Assembly: GCF_019890935.1 (NCBI RefSeq)
Contig: NZ_CP082333.1
Location: 1,452,001 to 1,516,000 of the forward strand
Length of the DNA: 64,000 bases
From: Exiguobacterium acetylicum
GTDB lineage: Bacteria; Bacillota; Bacilli; Exiguobacteriales; Exiguobacteriaceae
Direction of reading: 5' to 3'
Made by a program: the position numbers and the translations under genes
Part shown: in pieces, positions 8,438 through 16,142 of the stretch
Layout: each line of letters begins with the position of its first letter
Numbering within the stretch: position 1 is the stretch's first letter
The notes under the pieces: model-generated
Seen by the model: only the letters and a program-made list of their open reading frames with translations
The model's database searches: none
Told to the model about the DNA's origin: nothing

Positions 8438-9355
8438 ATGAAGGCAGCCATCTGTACCCGCTACGGACCCCCTGACGTCTTGCACATCACAGAGGTACCA
8501 CGCCCGGTTCCAAAATCAAACGATCTACTCATTAAAGTACATGCATCTGCCGTCCATTCCGGAGATCGTCGCATGCGTTCGCTCGATGTTCCACTGTTGG
8601 GGAAGCTTCCAATGCGTCTGGCTGTCGGCTTCAAGCGACCGAGACAACCGATCCTTGGCGTCGTTCTTGCCGGTGAAGTCGTCGAAGTCGGTCAGGACGT
8701 CAAGCAGTTTCAAGTCGGAGACCGCATTCATGCCTTGACCGGATTTGGCTTCGGTGGATACGCCGAATATGCGTGCGTGTCTGAGAAACGTTGCATTGCA
8801 AAAATACCGCAGCACGCATCGTACACGGAAGCGGTCTGTCTCCCGTTCGGTGGTACGACGTCGCTTCATTTCTTCCGGAAACTCCAAATCGATCAGATGA
8901 AGACAATCTTGATTTACGGTGCGTCGGGCGCTGTCGGGACGGCTGCCGTTCAGATCGCCAAAGCAAAAGGGTTGCAGGTGACGGCTGTCTGTAGTGGACG
9001 AAACGCGGAGCGGGTCAAAGCGCTCGGTGCCGATCACGTCATCGATTATACAAAGGACGGCTACGATGGATTGTTGCTGAAGTACGATGCCGTCTTCGAT
9101 GCGTCCGGAAAGATCAATAAGACGCAAGCGAAACGGCACGTCAAACAAAACGGTGCCTTTGCATCCGTCGCAGGGCAGGGTGTAGCGAGGGAACGGAAAG
9201 AGGATCTACACTATTTAAATGAACAGTTTGAAGCGGGACGGTTTAAAGCCGTCATCGACCATATCTATTCGCTTGATGAGATCGTCGAAGCCCATCGTTA
9301 CGTTGACTCCGGACAAAAATTCGGTAACGTCGTCGTGTTAATAGCAAACGAATGA
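8438..9355 (+). CDS. NAD(P)-dependent MDR alcohol dehydrogenase/quinone oxidoreductase-like
   Basis: A 305-residue medium-chain dehydrogenase. The N-terminal GroES-like domain has HASAVHSGDRRMRS and VVLAGEVVEVGQDVKQFQVGDR. The Rossmann domain has YGASGAVGTAAVQIAKAKG (about 150-168), and the C-terminus ends VVVLIAN. The catalytic-zinc cysteine and histidine ligands of true alcohol dehydrogenases are not evident, so a zinc-free enone or quinone reductase is more likely. GAGGAGG precedes the ATG. It stands alone with its own terminator. Confidence 0.85.
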   Translation: MKAAICTRYGPPDVLHITEVPRPVPKSNDLLIKVHASAVHSGDRRMRSLDVPLLGKLPMRLAVGFKRPRQPILGVVLAGEVVEVGQDVKQFQVGDRIHALTGFGFGGYAEYACVSEKRCIAKIPQHASYTEAVCLPFGGTTSLHFFRKLQIDQMKTILIYGASGAVGTAAVQIAKAKGLQVTAVCSGRNAERVKALGADHVIDYTKDGYDGLLLKYDAVFDASGKINKTQAKRHVKQNGAFASVAGQGVARERKEDLHYLNEQFEAGRFKAVIDHIYSLDEIVEAHRYVDSGQKFGNVVVLIANE

Positions 9356-9362
9356 TTCATCG

Positions 9363-9388
9363 AACCACCTGGGTCAGGTGGTTTTTTG
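9363..9388 (+). terminator. Intrinsic terminator after the MDR dehydrogenase
   Basis: AACCACCTG/CAGGTGGTT stem followed by TTTTT. Confidence 0.8.
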
Positions 9389-9446
9389 TGTTTATCCAAT
9401 ATATGTTAAAATAAAATAGGCTATTTTAAGGATGGGGGATATAGCG

Positions 9447-10199
9447 ATGATGAAACAGATTCATGCGTTTGAGACAAAAACGGACTATGATAAATACGAG
9501 GCGGTCACGCATCGCTTTCAAGCACGGTTAGACGAGTATCAAACGATCTTACAAGAGACGTATCAACTGATCGACGTGCCGAAAGGAATTGTTTGGACGT
9601 CAGCGGAACTCGCGACGACCGTCTTCTCGGACATTCCGATTCCAGCATTTACGAATAAGGACTTGATTTACATATCACCAGACGTTGCAGAATGGCGAAC
9701 GTTATTTTTGTCTCAACTCGACGGAAAGGACGTACCGCATATTCGAGCATTCTACGAAACGCTTGCGGAAGATCACGTCTTGACGATTGCTGGTCATGAA
9801 CTGACGCATCACTTGGATTTGTTCGTTGATGAATTCGACGATGAGAGAGCAGACGGGATCTGGTTCGAAGAGGGAATGTGTGAGTATCTACCCCGAAAGC
9901 ATTTGTTGTCGGACGAAGCATTCAAGCGAATTACGACAATTGAGACAGAATTGGTCGAGCTCTTTCAGGAGGAGTATGGAGCGCGCTCGATTGATCAATT
10001 TGGGAGTGCCTCCTATGCCGGTAGTCTGTCGAGTATCATGTTTGATTATTGGCGGAGCTTTCTCGCAATCCACCATCTTATCGAGGAACGGTATGACGGG
10101 GACGTCTTACGTGTTTTTGAAGCATATCGGAACTGGCATGAACAGGGGCGAATCGTGCCACTATCGGAATACTTTAATCTTCAGACGGTAAGACGCTAA
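9447..10199 (+). CDS. Putative zinc metalloprotease, HEXXH type
   Basis: A 250-residue soluble protein with AGHELTHHLDLF, a zinc-binding HEXXH motif at about residues 117-121, and a downstream EEGMCEYL helix (about 141-148) whose Glu could be the third ligand, as in gluzincins. No signal peptide, so it is probably cytoplasmic. Three in-frame ATGs exist; 9447 is chosen because GGGGGA lies about seven bases upstream, whereas the ATG at 9432 sits on top of its own Shine-Dalgarno. Substrate unknown. Confidence 0.7.
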   Translation: MMKQIHAFETKTDYDKYEAVTHRFQARLDEYQTILQETYQLIDVPKGIVWTSAELATTVFSDIPIPAFTNKDLIYISPDVAEWRTLFLSQLDGKDVPHIRAFYETLAEDHVLTIAGHELTHHLDLFVDEFDDERADGIWFEEGMCEYLPRKHLLSDEAFKRITTIETELVELFQEEYGARSIDQFGSASYAGSLSSIMFDYWRSFLAIHHLIEERYDGDVLRVFEAYRNWHEQGRIVPLSEYFNLQTVRR

Positions 10200-10225
10200 G
10201 CTGTGTTTGTAGTGGAGGAGGGCTT

Positions 10226-10486
10226 ATGAATCGTTACAGTATTCTTTCGTTATCTGCATTCATCTGTTTTTGTTTCTTATTTTTCCTGATGAAGAGCGGA
10301 GTCAGTCTGAAAGGGTTTGGAACTGTCTATATCCTGCTTCTGTTTATCGTTCCGTTAGTCGGCGTATACACAGGGTACAAAACGAAGCATCGAATACTCA
10401 AGTGGGGATTCGTCGGCATCCATCTTATTACGTTGTGCATGATGTCCTATTTACTGTTACTGGCTTACAGTATTTCTGAGCCTTAA
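10226..10486 (+). CDS. Small three-helix membrane protein, 86 residues
   Basis: Three hydrophobic segments (about 4-25, 32-52, 58-80) joined by short basic loops (YKTKHRILK). GGAGGAGG sits nine bases before the ATG. It follows the HEXXH gene by 26 bases and is probably co-transcribed. Family not recognised. Confidence 0.6.
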   Translation: MNRYSILSLSAFICFCFLFFLMKSGVSLKGFGTVYILLLFIVPLVGVYTGYKTKHRILKWGFVGIHLITLCMMSYLLLLAYSISEP

Positions 10487-10498
10487 AAAGGTTAAACG

Positions 10499-10543
10499 AA
10501 AAGGTCAGTTGATTCCGAGTAAAAAAGAATCTTCTGACCTTTC
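10499..10543. terminator. Hairpin between converging genes
   Basis: AAAGGTCAG/CTGACCTTT outer stem with an inner GATTC/GAATC stem. Confidence 0.6.
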
Positions 10544-10580
10544 GTGATATGTAGTGTGAAATTAGAAAGCATCACGTGAT

Positions 10581-10907
10581 TTAGTTTCGCTTGGGCAAAC
10601 TGGTCGTCGTGCCCATCTCGACGACGTGATCATCTTGAAGACGATACAAGAAATATTCCTCTTTTTGAAGTCCTTGCCCCTGTACTTTTACGGCAATCTT
10701 ATAGCGTTTCTCTTTATCGCGGTGTTTGTCGTCATAAGCAGAGTGGAGTGAGACGACATGAGCTGGACCGTATTTTTTCGCGACATAGGTTTCGACTTTT
10801 GTGCTGACGTGCTGCTCGAATCGTTCATCGTATCGGACGTCTAAGTAAAACAGCAGTCCTCCTAATAGGAGTAAGGCAACCAAAACGTTCATTCCGACTT
10901 TTTTCAA
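10581..10907 (-). CDS. Small membrane-anchored/exported protein, 108 residues
   Basis: An N-terminal hydrophobic anchor (about residues 5-24), then a charged extracellular domain with VKVQGQGLQKEEYFLYRL. The start is a TTG at 10907 with GGAAGTGAT upstream. The second in-frame ATG (MNVLVALL) is an alternative. Family not recognised; it looks like the YxeA-type small secreted proteins in layout only. Confidence 0.55.
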   Translation of the reverse strand: MKKVGMNVLVALLLLGGLLFYLDVRYDERFEQHVSTKVETYVAKKYGPAHVVSLHSAYDDKHRDKEKRYKIAVKVQGQGLQKEEYFLYRLQDDHVVEMGTTTSLPKRN

Positions 10908-11032
10908 TTCATCACTTCCGATCGTTCCATAGCATTAAACCTAGAAAAGCTGTTACAGATGATCGGAAGACGATACATCATAACAGCGATTGAATCATTG
11001 ATTTGAAAATCTACATCATTTGATTGATTGCT

Positions 11033-11122
11033 TTAGAGATCGACTCCAACTAATTTAAGAATGATGACGATTGTGATAGCTGAGAGCGCAAAAGAACTGG
11101 CAAAAGCAAGCTGTTTTTTCAA
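11033..11122 (-). CDS. 29-residue single-helix membrane peptide
   Basis: A short frame starting at TTG (11122) and ending in TAA at 11033-11035, with GAGGAGGAGA seven bases upstream, stronger than many sites in this window. The peptide is a short basic N-terminus (LKKQ), a hydrophobic helix of about 20 residues, and the tail KLVGVDL. Nothing else explains the ribosome site. It is small enough to be missed by gene callers. Function unknown; a toxin-like or regulatory membrane peptide is possible. Confidence 0.55.
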   Translation of the reverse strand: MKKQLAFASSFALSAITIVIILKLVGVDL

Positions 11123-11233
11123 AAGTATCTCCTCCTCATGAAAAGGTTACCATTATTATGCCATTAAGTAAGATGTCTGTAAAATTAATTCCAATTAGAA
11201 CCTTGGATTTTCATCATAAAATTTTAGGAATAG

Positions 11234-11280
11234 ATGACAACATCCCCACTCCTCGTTTTGTCAAGAGAGCAGGGATTTTT
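11234..11280 (+). repeat. Dispersed terminator-like repeat, copy A
   Basis: Shares about 30 bases with 13460-13510, starting ATGACAACATCCC and containing TTTGTCAAG. It forms an ATCCC/GGGAT hairpin followed by TTTTT facing plus, although no plus-strand gene ends here. A further shared stretch TGTAAAATTAATTC occurs just upstream of both copies. Confidence 0.55.
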
Positions 11281-11295
11281 CATATTTCCTACATT

Positions 11296-12354
11296 CTACT
11301 TTATTAATAGTCGATGAATCGCCCTTGCCTCAGCATATGTCGATTCCTGTCCGAACCAACGATAAGTGAGAGTTGATAATGGCGAAGTTCCAGTGTCATT
11401 CAATAAAGCGATGGATAAATTATTCTTCCGATCAACGATTAAAAACTGTCCGCCTGATCCCACTCCCCATAACAGAGGATTTTTAGCATTTGATTCTAAC
11501 CACCAAAGATATCCATATCCTGAAAAACGATCGACGTCCGAAATCTTAGAGTAAGCCATTGTACTCTCCTCAACCCACTTGATTGGAATAACGGATCGTC
11601 CTTTCCACTTACCATCTTGGGCATAAAGCGCACCAAATCGGGCAAGGTTTTCGGCAGACATATAAAATCGATACATCGGAATGGATGTTTCTTCATTCTT
11701 TTCATAAGTGACATGAGAAGGGCTAAATGTTTTCATGCCAACAGGCTTGGCGATCCATTGTTCAAAAGCATCTCCGATTTTCATTTTCGTCTCTTTCTCA
11801 AGAATAAGACCCAACATGTTAAAATCCCAATTGTTATAGTAATAAAAACTTCCTGGAGTATGACTTTCACGTTTTGGACGTAAATCTTTCATTCGTTGTG
11901 ATTCACCCAATGCGTTTAAGTAGATACCTGATCGTGCTTGTAATAAGTCCCGAATTGTTGCGGATTTCTCTTGTTTCGTTAAGGGTTGCTTAGAATCATC
12001 GACAGAGAGTTGTCCCAATGTCATATCCAAGTCTACTAACCTTTTTTCCTCTGCAATCCCAAATAGTGCACTGATGATGCTTTTACGAATAGAAGCAACA
12101 TTATACAATTCGTTCGAAGAGCCGATGGATGCCACTTGTTGGGTATCCTGAATTGCATATAATGCGTCCGACTCATTGTGTTTCATCTGCTGTTGAAGAC
12201 TTATCTTCAACTGTTCAGTATCTGTTTTACTTTGAAGTGAAATATTTTCATTATCTGTTTCGTTTTGTACGAAAGGGCGGGTAAGATAGACGAAAAGACT
12301 CCCAGTTACTATTAGAGATAAAAATAAAAGAGTACGTTTCCTTCTTGACTTCAT
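11296..12354 (-). CDS. Beta-lactamase-related serine hydrolase
   Basis: A 352-residue protein of the class C beta-lactamase/penicillin-binding superfamily, membrane-anchored by an N-terminal helix (about 8-25). The catalytic SxxK is SIRK (88-91), the YxN element lies in FYYYNNWDFN, and GVGSGGQFLI replaces the KTG box. Residue choice resembles esterase or 6-aminohexanoate-dimer-hydrolase-like members more than true beta-lactamases. GGAG precedes the ATG. It is divergent from a MerR regulator, and base composition is visibly more AT-rich than in neighbours. Confidence 0.8.
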   Translation of the reverse strand: MKSRRKRTLLFLSLIVTGSLFVYLTRPFVQNETDNENISLQSKTDTEQLKISLQQQMKHNESDALYAIQDTQQVASIGSSNELYNVASIRKSIISALFGIAEEKRLVDLDMTLGQLSVDDSKQPLTKQEKSATIRDLLQARSGIYLNALGESQRMKDLRPKRESHTPGSFYYYNNWDFNMLGLILEKETKMKIGDAFEQWIAKPVGMKTFSPSHVTYEKNEETSIPMYRFYMSAENLARFGALYAQDGKWKGRSVIPIKWVEESTMAYSKISDVDRFSGYGYLWWLESNAKNPLLWGVGSGGQFLIVDRKNNLSIALLNDTGTSPLSTLTYRWFGQESTYAEARAIHRLLIK

Positions 12355-12403
12355 AGTTCAGTTCTCCTTCAATCAATGTTGTGATGACACTGATTGATTA
12401 TCA

Positions 12404-12424
12404 ACCTTCAAGTAACTTTAAGGT
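12404..12424. promoter_or_regulatory. MerR-type operator
   Basis: An imperfect dyad with half-sites ACCTT and AAGGT around CAAGTAACTTTA. Its spacing and composition are typical of MerR-family sites. It lies between the divergent hydrolase and MerR genes and upstream of the AAGGAGAG ribosome site. Confidence 0.55.
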
Positions 12425-12463
12425 CAAGCTTTCTATAAAATATAGTTTAAAAGGAGAGATAAC

Positions 12464-13339
12464 TTGAGTTTATTTAAAATTGGAGAGGCTGCAAAACAAA
12501 GTGGGATACCTGCATCGACACTACGATATTATGATCAGATTGGTCTGATCCGTTCGCGTCAAATCGATCCACATAGTAAGTATCGATATTACACACAACA
12601 CGACATCACACATATGAAAATCGTCCAGCATCTGCGCAGGATGAATTTTTCTCTTGAAGAAGTTCAACTTTTTTTAAACGAAAGAGATATGAATCTTCAA
12701 CTTGGATTGTTAGATAAGAAGAAACAAGAAATTAAGTTAAAGCGGTTGGCACTTCTTCAGACTGAGAAGGAAGTGCATCGCCGAATCGAATCTATAGAAA
12801 AGGAATTAATTTCGTCAACAATCACGAAAAAGGATAGTTGGGAAATAGTAGTGAAACATTTTGATGAACGACCTATTCTATCGAAGCGAAAGATTTTCGA
12901 CAGAGGGGGAATTGATATCTATCAAGACGCCTTTATACAGTTACTCAAAGAAAATTCGTTTGAGGATGTACCCGTTACATCGCTCGTGTTACAGCATCAT
13001 CATATTCAGCTAAATAAAGAATTTTCTCACTTCGAAAGACATCTTCCAGAAATCGATTTAGAGGTAGGCATGCTTCTTCCTTCCATGACATCCCCGTTTC
13101 AGAATGCGACTTTGCCTAGTGGTAGTTATGCTTGTATTGTGAGTAGAGGTATGGCGGGGAAGGAACGATTTCGTAAATTATATTCATTTCTACAAGAATG
13201 GCTTCAAGAAAATAACTATAAAGTCGAAGGACCATTAATTGACATCGTCTTAACAGACCTCACTCAGTTAACTGCGATTGATTATTCGGAAGATATACTT
13301 TCTGAAACTCAATTTCGTATTACACCAAATAATGCGTAG
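12464..13339 (+). CDS. MerR family regulator with GyrI-like effector domain
   Basis: A 291-residue BmrR-like layout: N-terminal winged helix (KIGEAAKQSGIPASTLRYYDQIGLI), a coiled-coil (about 75-125), then a C-terminal domain resembling the GyrI-like ligand-binding fold (YACIVSRGMAGKERFRKLYSFLQEWL). The start is TTG at 12464 with AAAGGAGAG upstream. The divergent serine hydrolase is the obvious target. Codon use is AT-rich, like the hydrolase, suggesting the two arrived together. Confidence 0.88.
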   Translation: MSLFKIGEAAKQSGIPASTLRYYDQIGLIRSRQIDPHSKYRYYTQHDITHMKIVQHLRRMNFSLEEVQLFLNERDMNLQLGLLDKKKQEIKLKRLALLQTEKEVHRRIESIEKELISSTITKKDSWEIVVKHFDERPILSKRKIFDRGGIDIYQDAFIQLLKENSFEDVPVTSLVLQHHHIQLNKEFSHFERHLPEIDLEVGMLLPSMTSPFQNATLPSGSYACIVSRGMAGKERFRKLYSFLQEWLQENNYKVEGPLIDIVLTDLTQLTAIDYSEDILSETQFRITPNNA

Positions 13340-13380
13340 TGTGAAAGCAGCGTTCATCATGTAGTTAAATTATATATTTG

Positions 13381-13428
13381 TAAAATTAATTCTAAAATTA
13401 ATTCTAAAATTAATTCTAAAATAAATCG
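13381..13428. repeat. Tandem 12-mer repeat
   Basis: Three perfect copies of TAAAATTAATTC and a fourth degenerate one, downstream of the MerR gene. One copy of the same 12-mer is present near 11188. Confidence 0.75.
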
Positions 13429-13459
13429 CAATTTCTTATCGCAACGTTTCATAAAGAAA

Positions 13460-13510
13460 ATGACAACATCCCTACTCCTTGGTTTGTCAAGGCAGTAGGG
13501 ATGTTATTTT
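13460..13510 (+). terminator. Terminator / dispersed repeat, copy B
   Basis: AACATCCCTACT pairs with AGTAGGGATGTT around an inner CCTTG/CAAGG stem, then ATTTT. It ends the MerR transcript and also lies at the end of the PTS operon. Related in sequence to copy A at 11234. Confidence 0.65.
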
Positions 13511-14202
13511 CATGTCCACCAATCCGGTGGAGTATATCTCGTTAAAAGATCTTTCTCGACGAGTCGCTGATTCACATAAGACGTGACGCTTGGAAGTAAC
13601 GCATCCATGTTGGCAGGGTGCACCATGACCTCAACGGATGAACCTGGTGTGATTGAATCAAGTGTCGCAAACGAAACGCCCTCTCCATAAAACCGCTCAT
13701 CGAAGCGATTCGTCAGCCAGAGATCCCGGTGCTTCTTGTTCCCCGCAGCACGGAACGTCGTTTGATATTCGTTAGCGAGCTCGACGATGACGGAGTCGAT
13801 CGCGGACCAGCTGTGGATATGATGGTGACTGTCTAAGTGGTGCAACGACAGCCCGGTAGCAAGAAAAGCTTCAATCTGGGCTTTCCATTCCAAGTAGACG
13901 CCTTCAGGATCCGGTGGTTCTTCTTTCAAAAAGCGACTCGTGAAACGAAACGTTCCGTCCGCCTTCGTTAACGACTGACTTGTCGACGCAAGGGGTTTTC
14001 CCCAAGAGAGCACGAGATGTACGCCGACATGCAGGTCCGGATGTTGCTGAGAAAGTCGAACAGCTTCTTCAACCGCATGTCCGTTCATCATCAGTGTCGT
14101 CGAATTGACGGGACCGAAAAGATGACTCTCGATGATCCCTTGGTTAATACCCGTCGTCAAACCGAAATCATCAGCATTGACGATCACACGTGTTTTACGC
14201 AT
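13510..14202 (-). CDS. chbG: ChbG/YdjC-type carbohydrate deacetylase
   Basis: A 230-residue metal-dependent deacetylase of the YdjC/ChbG/HpnK family. It has VNADDFGLTTGIN near the N-terminus (metal-binding Asp pair), HPDLHVGVHL (His), and HHLDSHHHIHS (metal-binding His). In E. coli, ChbG removes an acetyl group from chitobiose-6-phosphate so that the GH4 enzyme can cleave it. The gene overlaps the PTS IIB gene by 8 bases and is the last of the operon, so a role in N-acetylated disaccharide use fits. Confidence 0.85.
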   Translation of the reverse strand: MRKTRVIVNADDFGLTTGINQGIIESHLFGPVNSTTLMMNGHAVEEAVRLSQQHPDLHVGVHLVLSWGKPLASTSQSLTKADGTFRFTSRFLKEEPPDPEGVYLEWKAQIEAFLATGLSLHHLDSHHHIHSWSAIDSVIVELANEYQTTFRAAGNKKHRDLWLTNRFDERFYGEGVSFATLDSITPGSSVEVMVHPANMDALLPSVTSYVNQRLVEKDLLTRYTPPDWWT

Positions 14203-14497
14203 GCGCCGTTCCAGTCAGCGAGAGTGCCTGATCAAGCACTTGATCGCCCTTCATCAATCCGTATGCCATGTTGTCGATCACAGCAACCGGCACGTTAACT
14301 GCTGAACGAATCTTGTTCTCGAGGTAGCGGACTTGCGGACCAATCAAGATGACGTCCATCGTCGTATGTTCCTTTAGTCGTGATTCGGGTACTGCTTCGA
14401 TCGTTGCGTCAAGCCCTCGCGCTATGGCTTCCGTCCGCATTTTTTCTAGTAGGATTGAAGTGGACATGCCTGCTGAGCAGACGAGTAAGATGTTCAT
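14195..14497 (-). CDS. PTS lactose/cellobiose-family IIB component
   Basis: A 100-residue cytoplasmic IIB protein. MNILLVCSAGMST places the phosphorylated cysteine at residue 7 in the P-loop. It accepts phosphate from IIA and passes it to the incoming sugar at IIC. It overlaps IIA by 4 bases and ChbG by 8 bases, implying translational coupling. Confidence 0.92.
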   Translation of the reverse strand: MNILLVCSAGMSTSILLEKMRTEAIARGLDATIEAVPESRLKEHTTMDVILIGPQVRYLENKIRSAVNVPVAVIDNMAYGLMKGDQVLDQALSLTGTAHA

Positions 14498-14826
14498 TTC
14501 GTTTCCTCCAGTCGATTGATTTTCGTGATCAGGTCGATCATCTCGGTCGCCAGTTCCTTGACCGTCATCGCCGTCATCAGATGATCTTGAGCATGGACAA
14601 GTAGGACACTCATCTCGTTGCTCGTTCCTCGTGCTTCTTCTTGCAAAAGTTCCGTTTGAAGTTTGTGTGCCTCAAGAAACGAAGTCTCTGCTTCCTCGAG
14701 TTTCGCTTGGACAAGTGCTTCGTCACTGCGTTTGGCAGCAGCAAGCGCCTCAAAAGCACTCGAGCGTGCATTTCCGGCATGTAAGATAATCATGAACGAT
14801 AGTTGTTGGATCGATTCTGTCTTCAA
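14494..14826 (-). CDS. PTS lactose/cellobiose-family IIA component
   Basis: A 110-residue helical IIA. The active-site motif LVHAQDHLMTA gives the phospho-histidine at about residue 78, and the buried metal-binding Asp at 81 is retained. The LHAGNARS helix near residue 15 is typical. It overlaps both neighbours by 4 bases. Confidence 0.92.
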   Translation of the reverse strand: MKTESIQQLSFMIILHAGNARSSAFEALAAAKRSDEALVQAKLEEAETSFLEAHKLQTELLQEEARGTSNEMSVLLVHAQDHLMTAMTVKELATEMIDLITKINRLEETK

Positions 14827-16142
14827 CTGATTTTCTCTCCTTCGTGGATACTGTCTTTGTTTCGATTGATTTCGGCAGTCATGGCGCGTGCTCCTGCTAC
14901 GACGAACGGGATGTAAATCAGCGTCGCGAGCGTCAAGTTGAACACCTGAAGCAGGACACCGCGGATGCTACCACCGGTGACAAGGTAACCGCTGATGATT
15001 GGTGGTGTCGTCCATGGTACGATGGCGACCGTCTTTGGAACCATTCCGGTTGATAGTGCAACATATGAGACGACCGTCAAGACGACCGGTGCGAGGATGA
15101 ACGGGATCAGCATGACCGGATTCAGAACGATCGGCATGCCGAAGATGACCGGTTCGTTGATGTTGAATAGACCAGCGGGTGCTGATAGCTTAGCGACTTG
15201 ATGATAAGGATGATTGCGTTGTTTCCGGACGACGATGAAGATCGCAAGTAGGAGTGACAATGTCGTACCGGAGCCACCCATGAAGACGAACGCATCGAGG
15301 AACGGTTTCGTTACCGTATATGGCACGTCATAGGCGGAAGCACCAGCTTGGAAGGCAGCTAAGTTCTGTTCAATCAGCGGTAAGTAGATCGGCTCGATGA
15401 CCGACCCGATGATGTTCGTGCCGTGTAGACCGAAGAACCAGAGGACATGGTTCAACAGGGCGATGATCAGGCCAGCAGCGAGCGAATCACCGAAGCCTTG
15501 AAGCGGTTGCTGGATTGCCTTGAAGATGACCTCAAAGATACTGAGCTCGAGTTTCACTTGGATGAACAACTGGATCGCAGCAACGACTGTCAAGATGATC
15601 ATCGAAGGAATCAACGCTTGGAACGATCGGGTGACACCACCGGGCACACCCTCCGGCATCCGGATCGTCAGCTTCGTATGGATGAGAAGGCGGAATGCTT
15701 CCGTCACGAGGAGCGAGACAATGATGGCAACGAATAACCCTTGGGCACCGAGCCAAGCGAAGCTAAGTCCCCAGTCTTTCGTGACTGGAACAAGCATGAC
15801 GTAAGACGCAATTGACAGGATACCAGCGGCGAGACCATCGATATCGTAGGACCGTGCCAAGTTATAGGCAATCGAGAAAGCGACCAATAAACCGAGAATC
15901 GCGAAGGAGGCATTCCAAATGTTGCCGCCAAGCCGTTGCCAACTGCCTTCACCAAAAGCATTGTTCATCGAGCCGACGAAATCGAGTGACCAGTTACCGA
16001 GCTGGATGGCAGGAAAGTTATTGATTAGAATCGCGAGTGAACCGACGATGATGAGCGGCATGACGGAGACGAAGCCGTCACGGATGGCGACAAGATGGCG
16101 CTGGGAACCGATCCGTCCGGCAATTTCAATGAACTTATTCAT
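14823..16142 (-). CDS. PTS lactose/cellobiose-family IIC permease
   Basis: A 439-residue membrane channel with about ten helices. N-terminal RIGSQRHLVAIRDGFVSVMPLIIVGS is the family start. The sugar-site region includes HVLWFFGLHGTNIIGSV and the later LFNINEPVIFGMPIVLNP, with the conserved NEP motif. It transports a beta-linked disaccharide with phosphorylation. Its start overlaps the GH4 stop by 4 bases. Confidence 0.93.
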   Translation of the reverse strand: MNKFIEIAGRIGSQRHLVAIRDGFVSVMPLIIVGSLAILINNFPAIQLGNWSLDFVGSMNNAFGEGSWQRLGGNIWNASFAILGLLVAFSIAYNLARSYDIDGLAAGILSIASYVMLVPVTKDWGLSFAWLGAQGLFVAIIVSLLVTEAFRLLIHTKLTIRMPEGVPGGVTRSFQALIPSMIILTVVAAIQLFIQVKLELSIFEVIFKAIQQPLQGFGDSLAAGLIIALLNHVLWFFGLHGTNIIGSVIEPIYLPLIEQNLAAFQAGASAYDVPYTVTKPFLDAFVFMGGSGTTLSLLLAIFIVVRKQRNHPYHQVAKLSAPAGLFNINEPVIFGMPIVLNPVMLIPFILAPVVLTVVSYVALSTGMVPKTVAIVPWTTPPIISGYLVTGGSIRGVLLQVFNLTLATLIYIPFVVAGARAMTAEINRNKDSIHEGEKIS

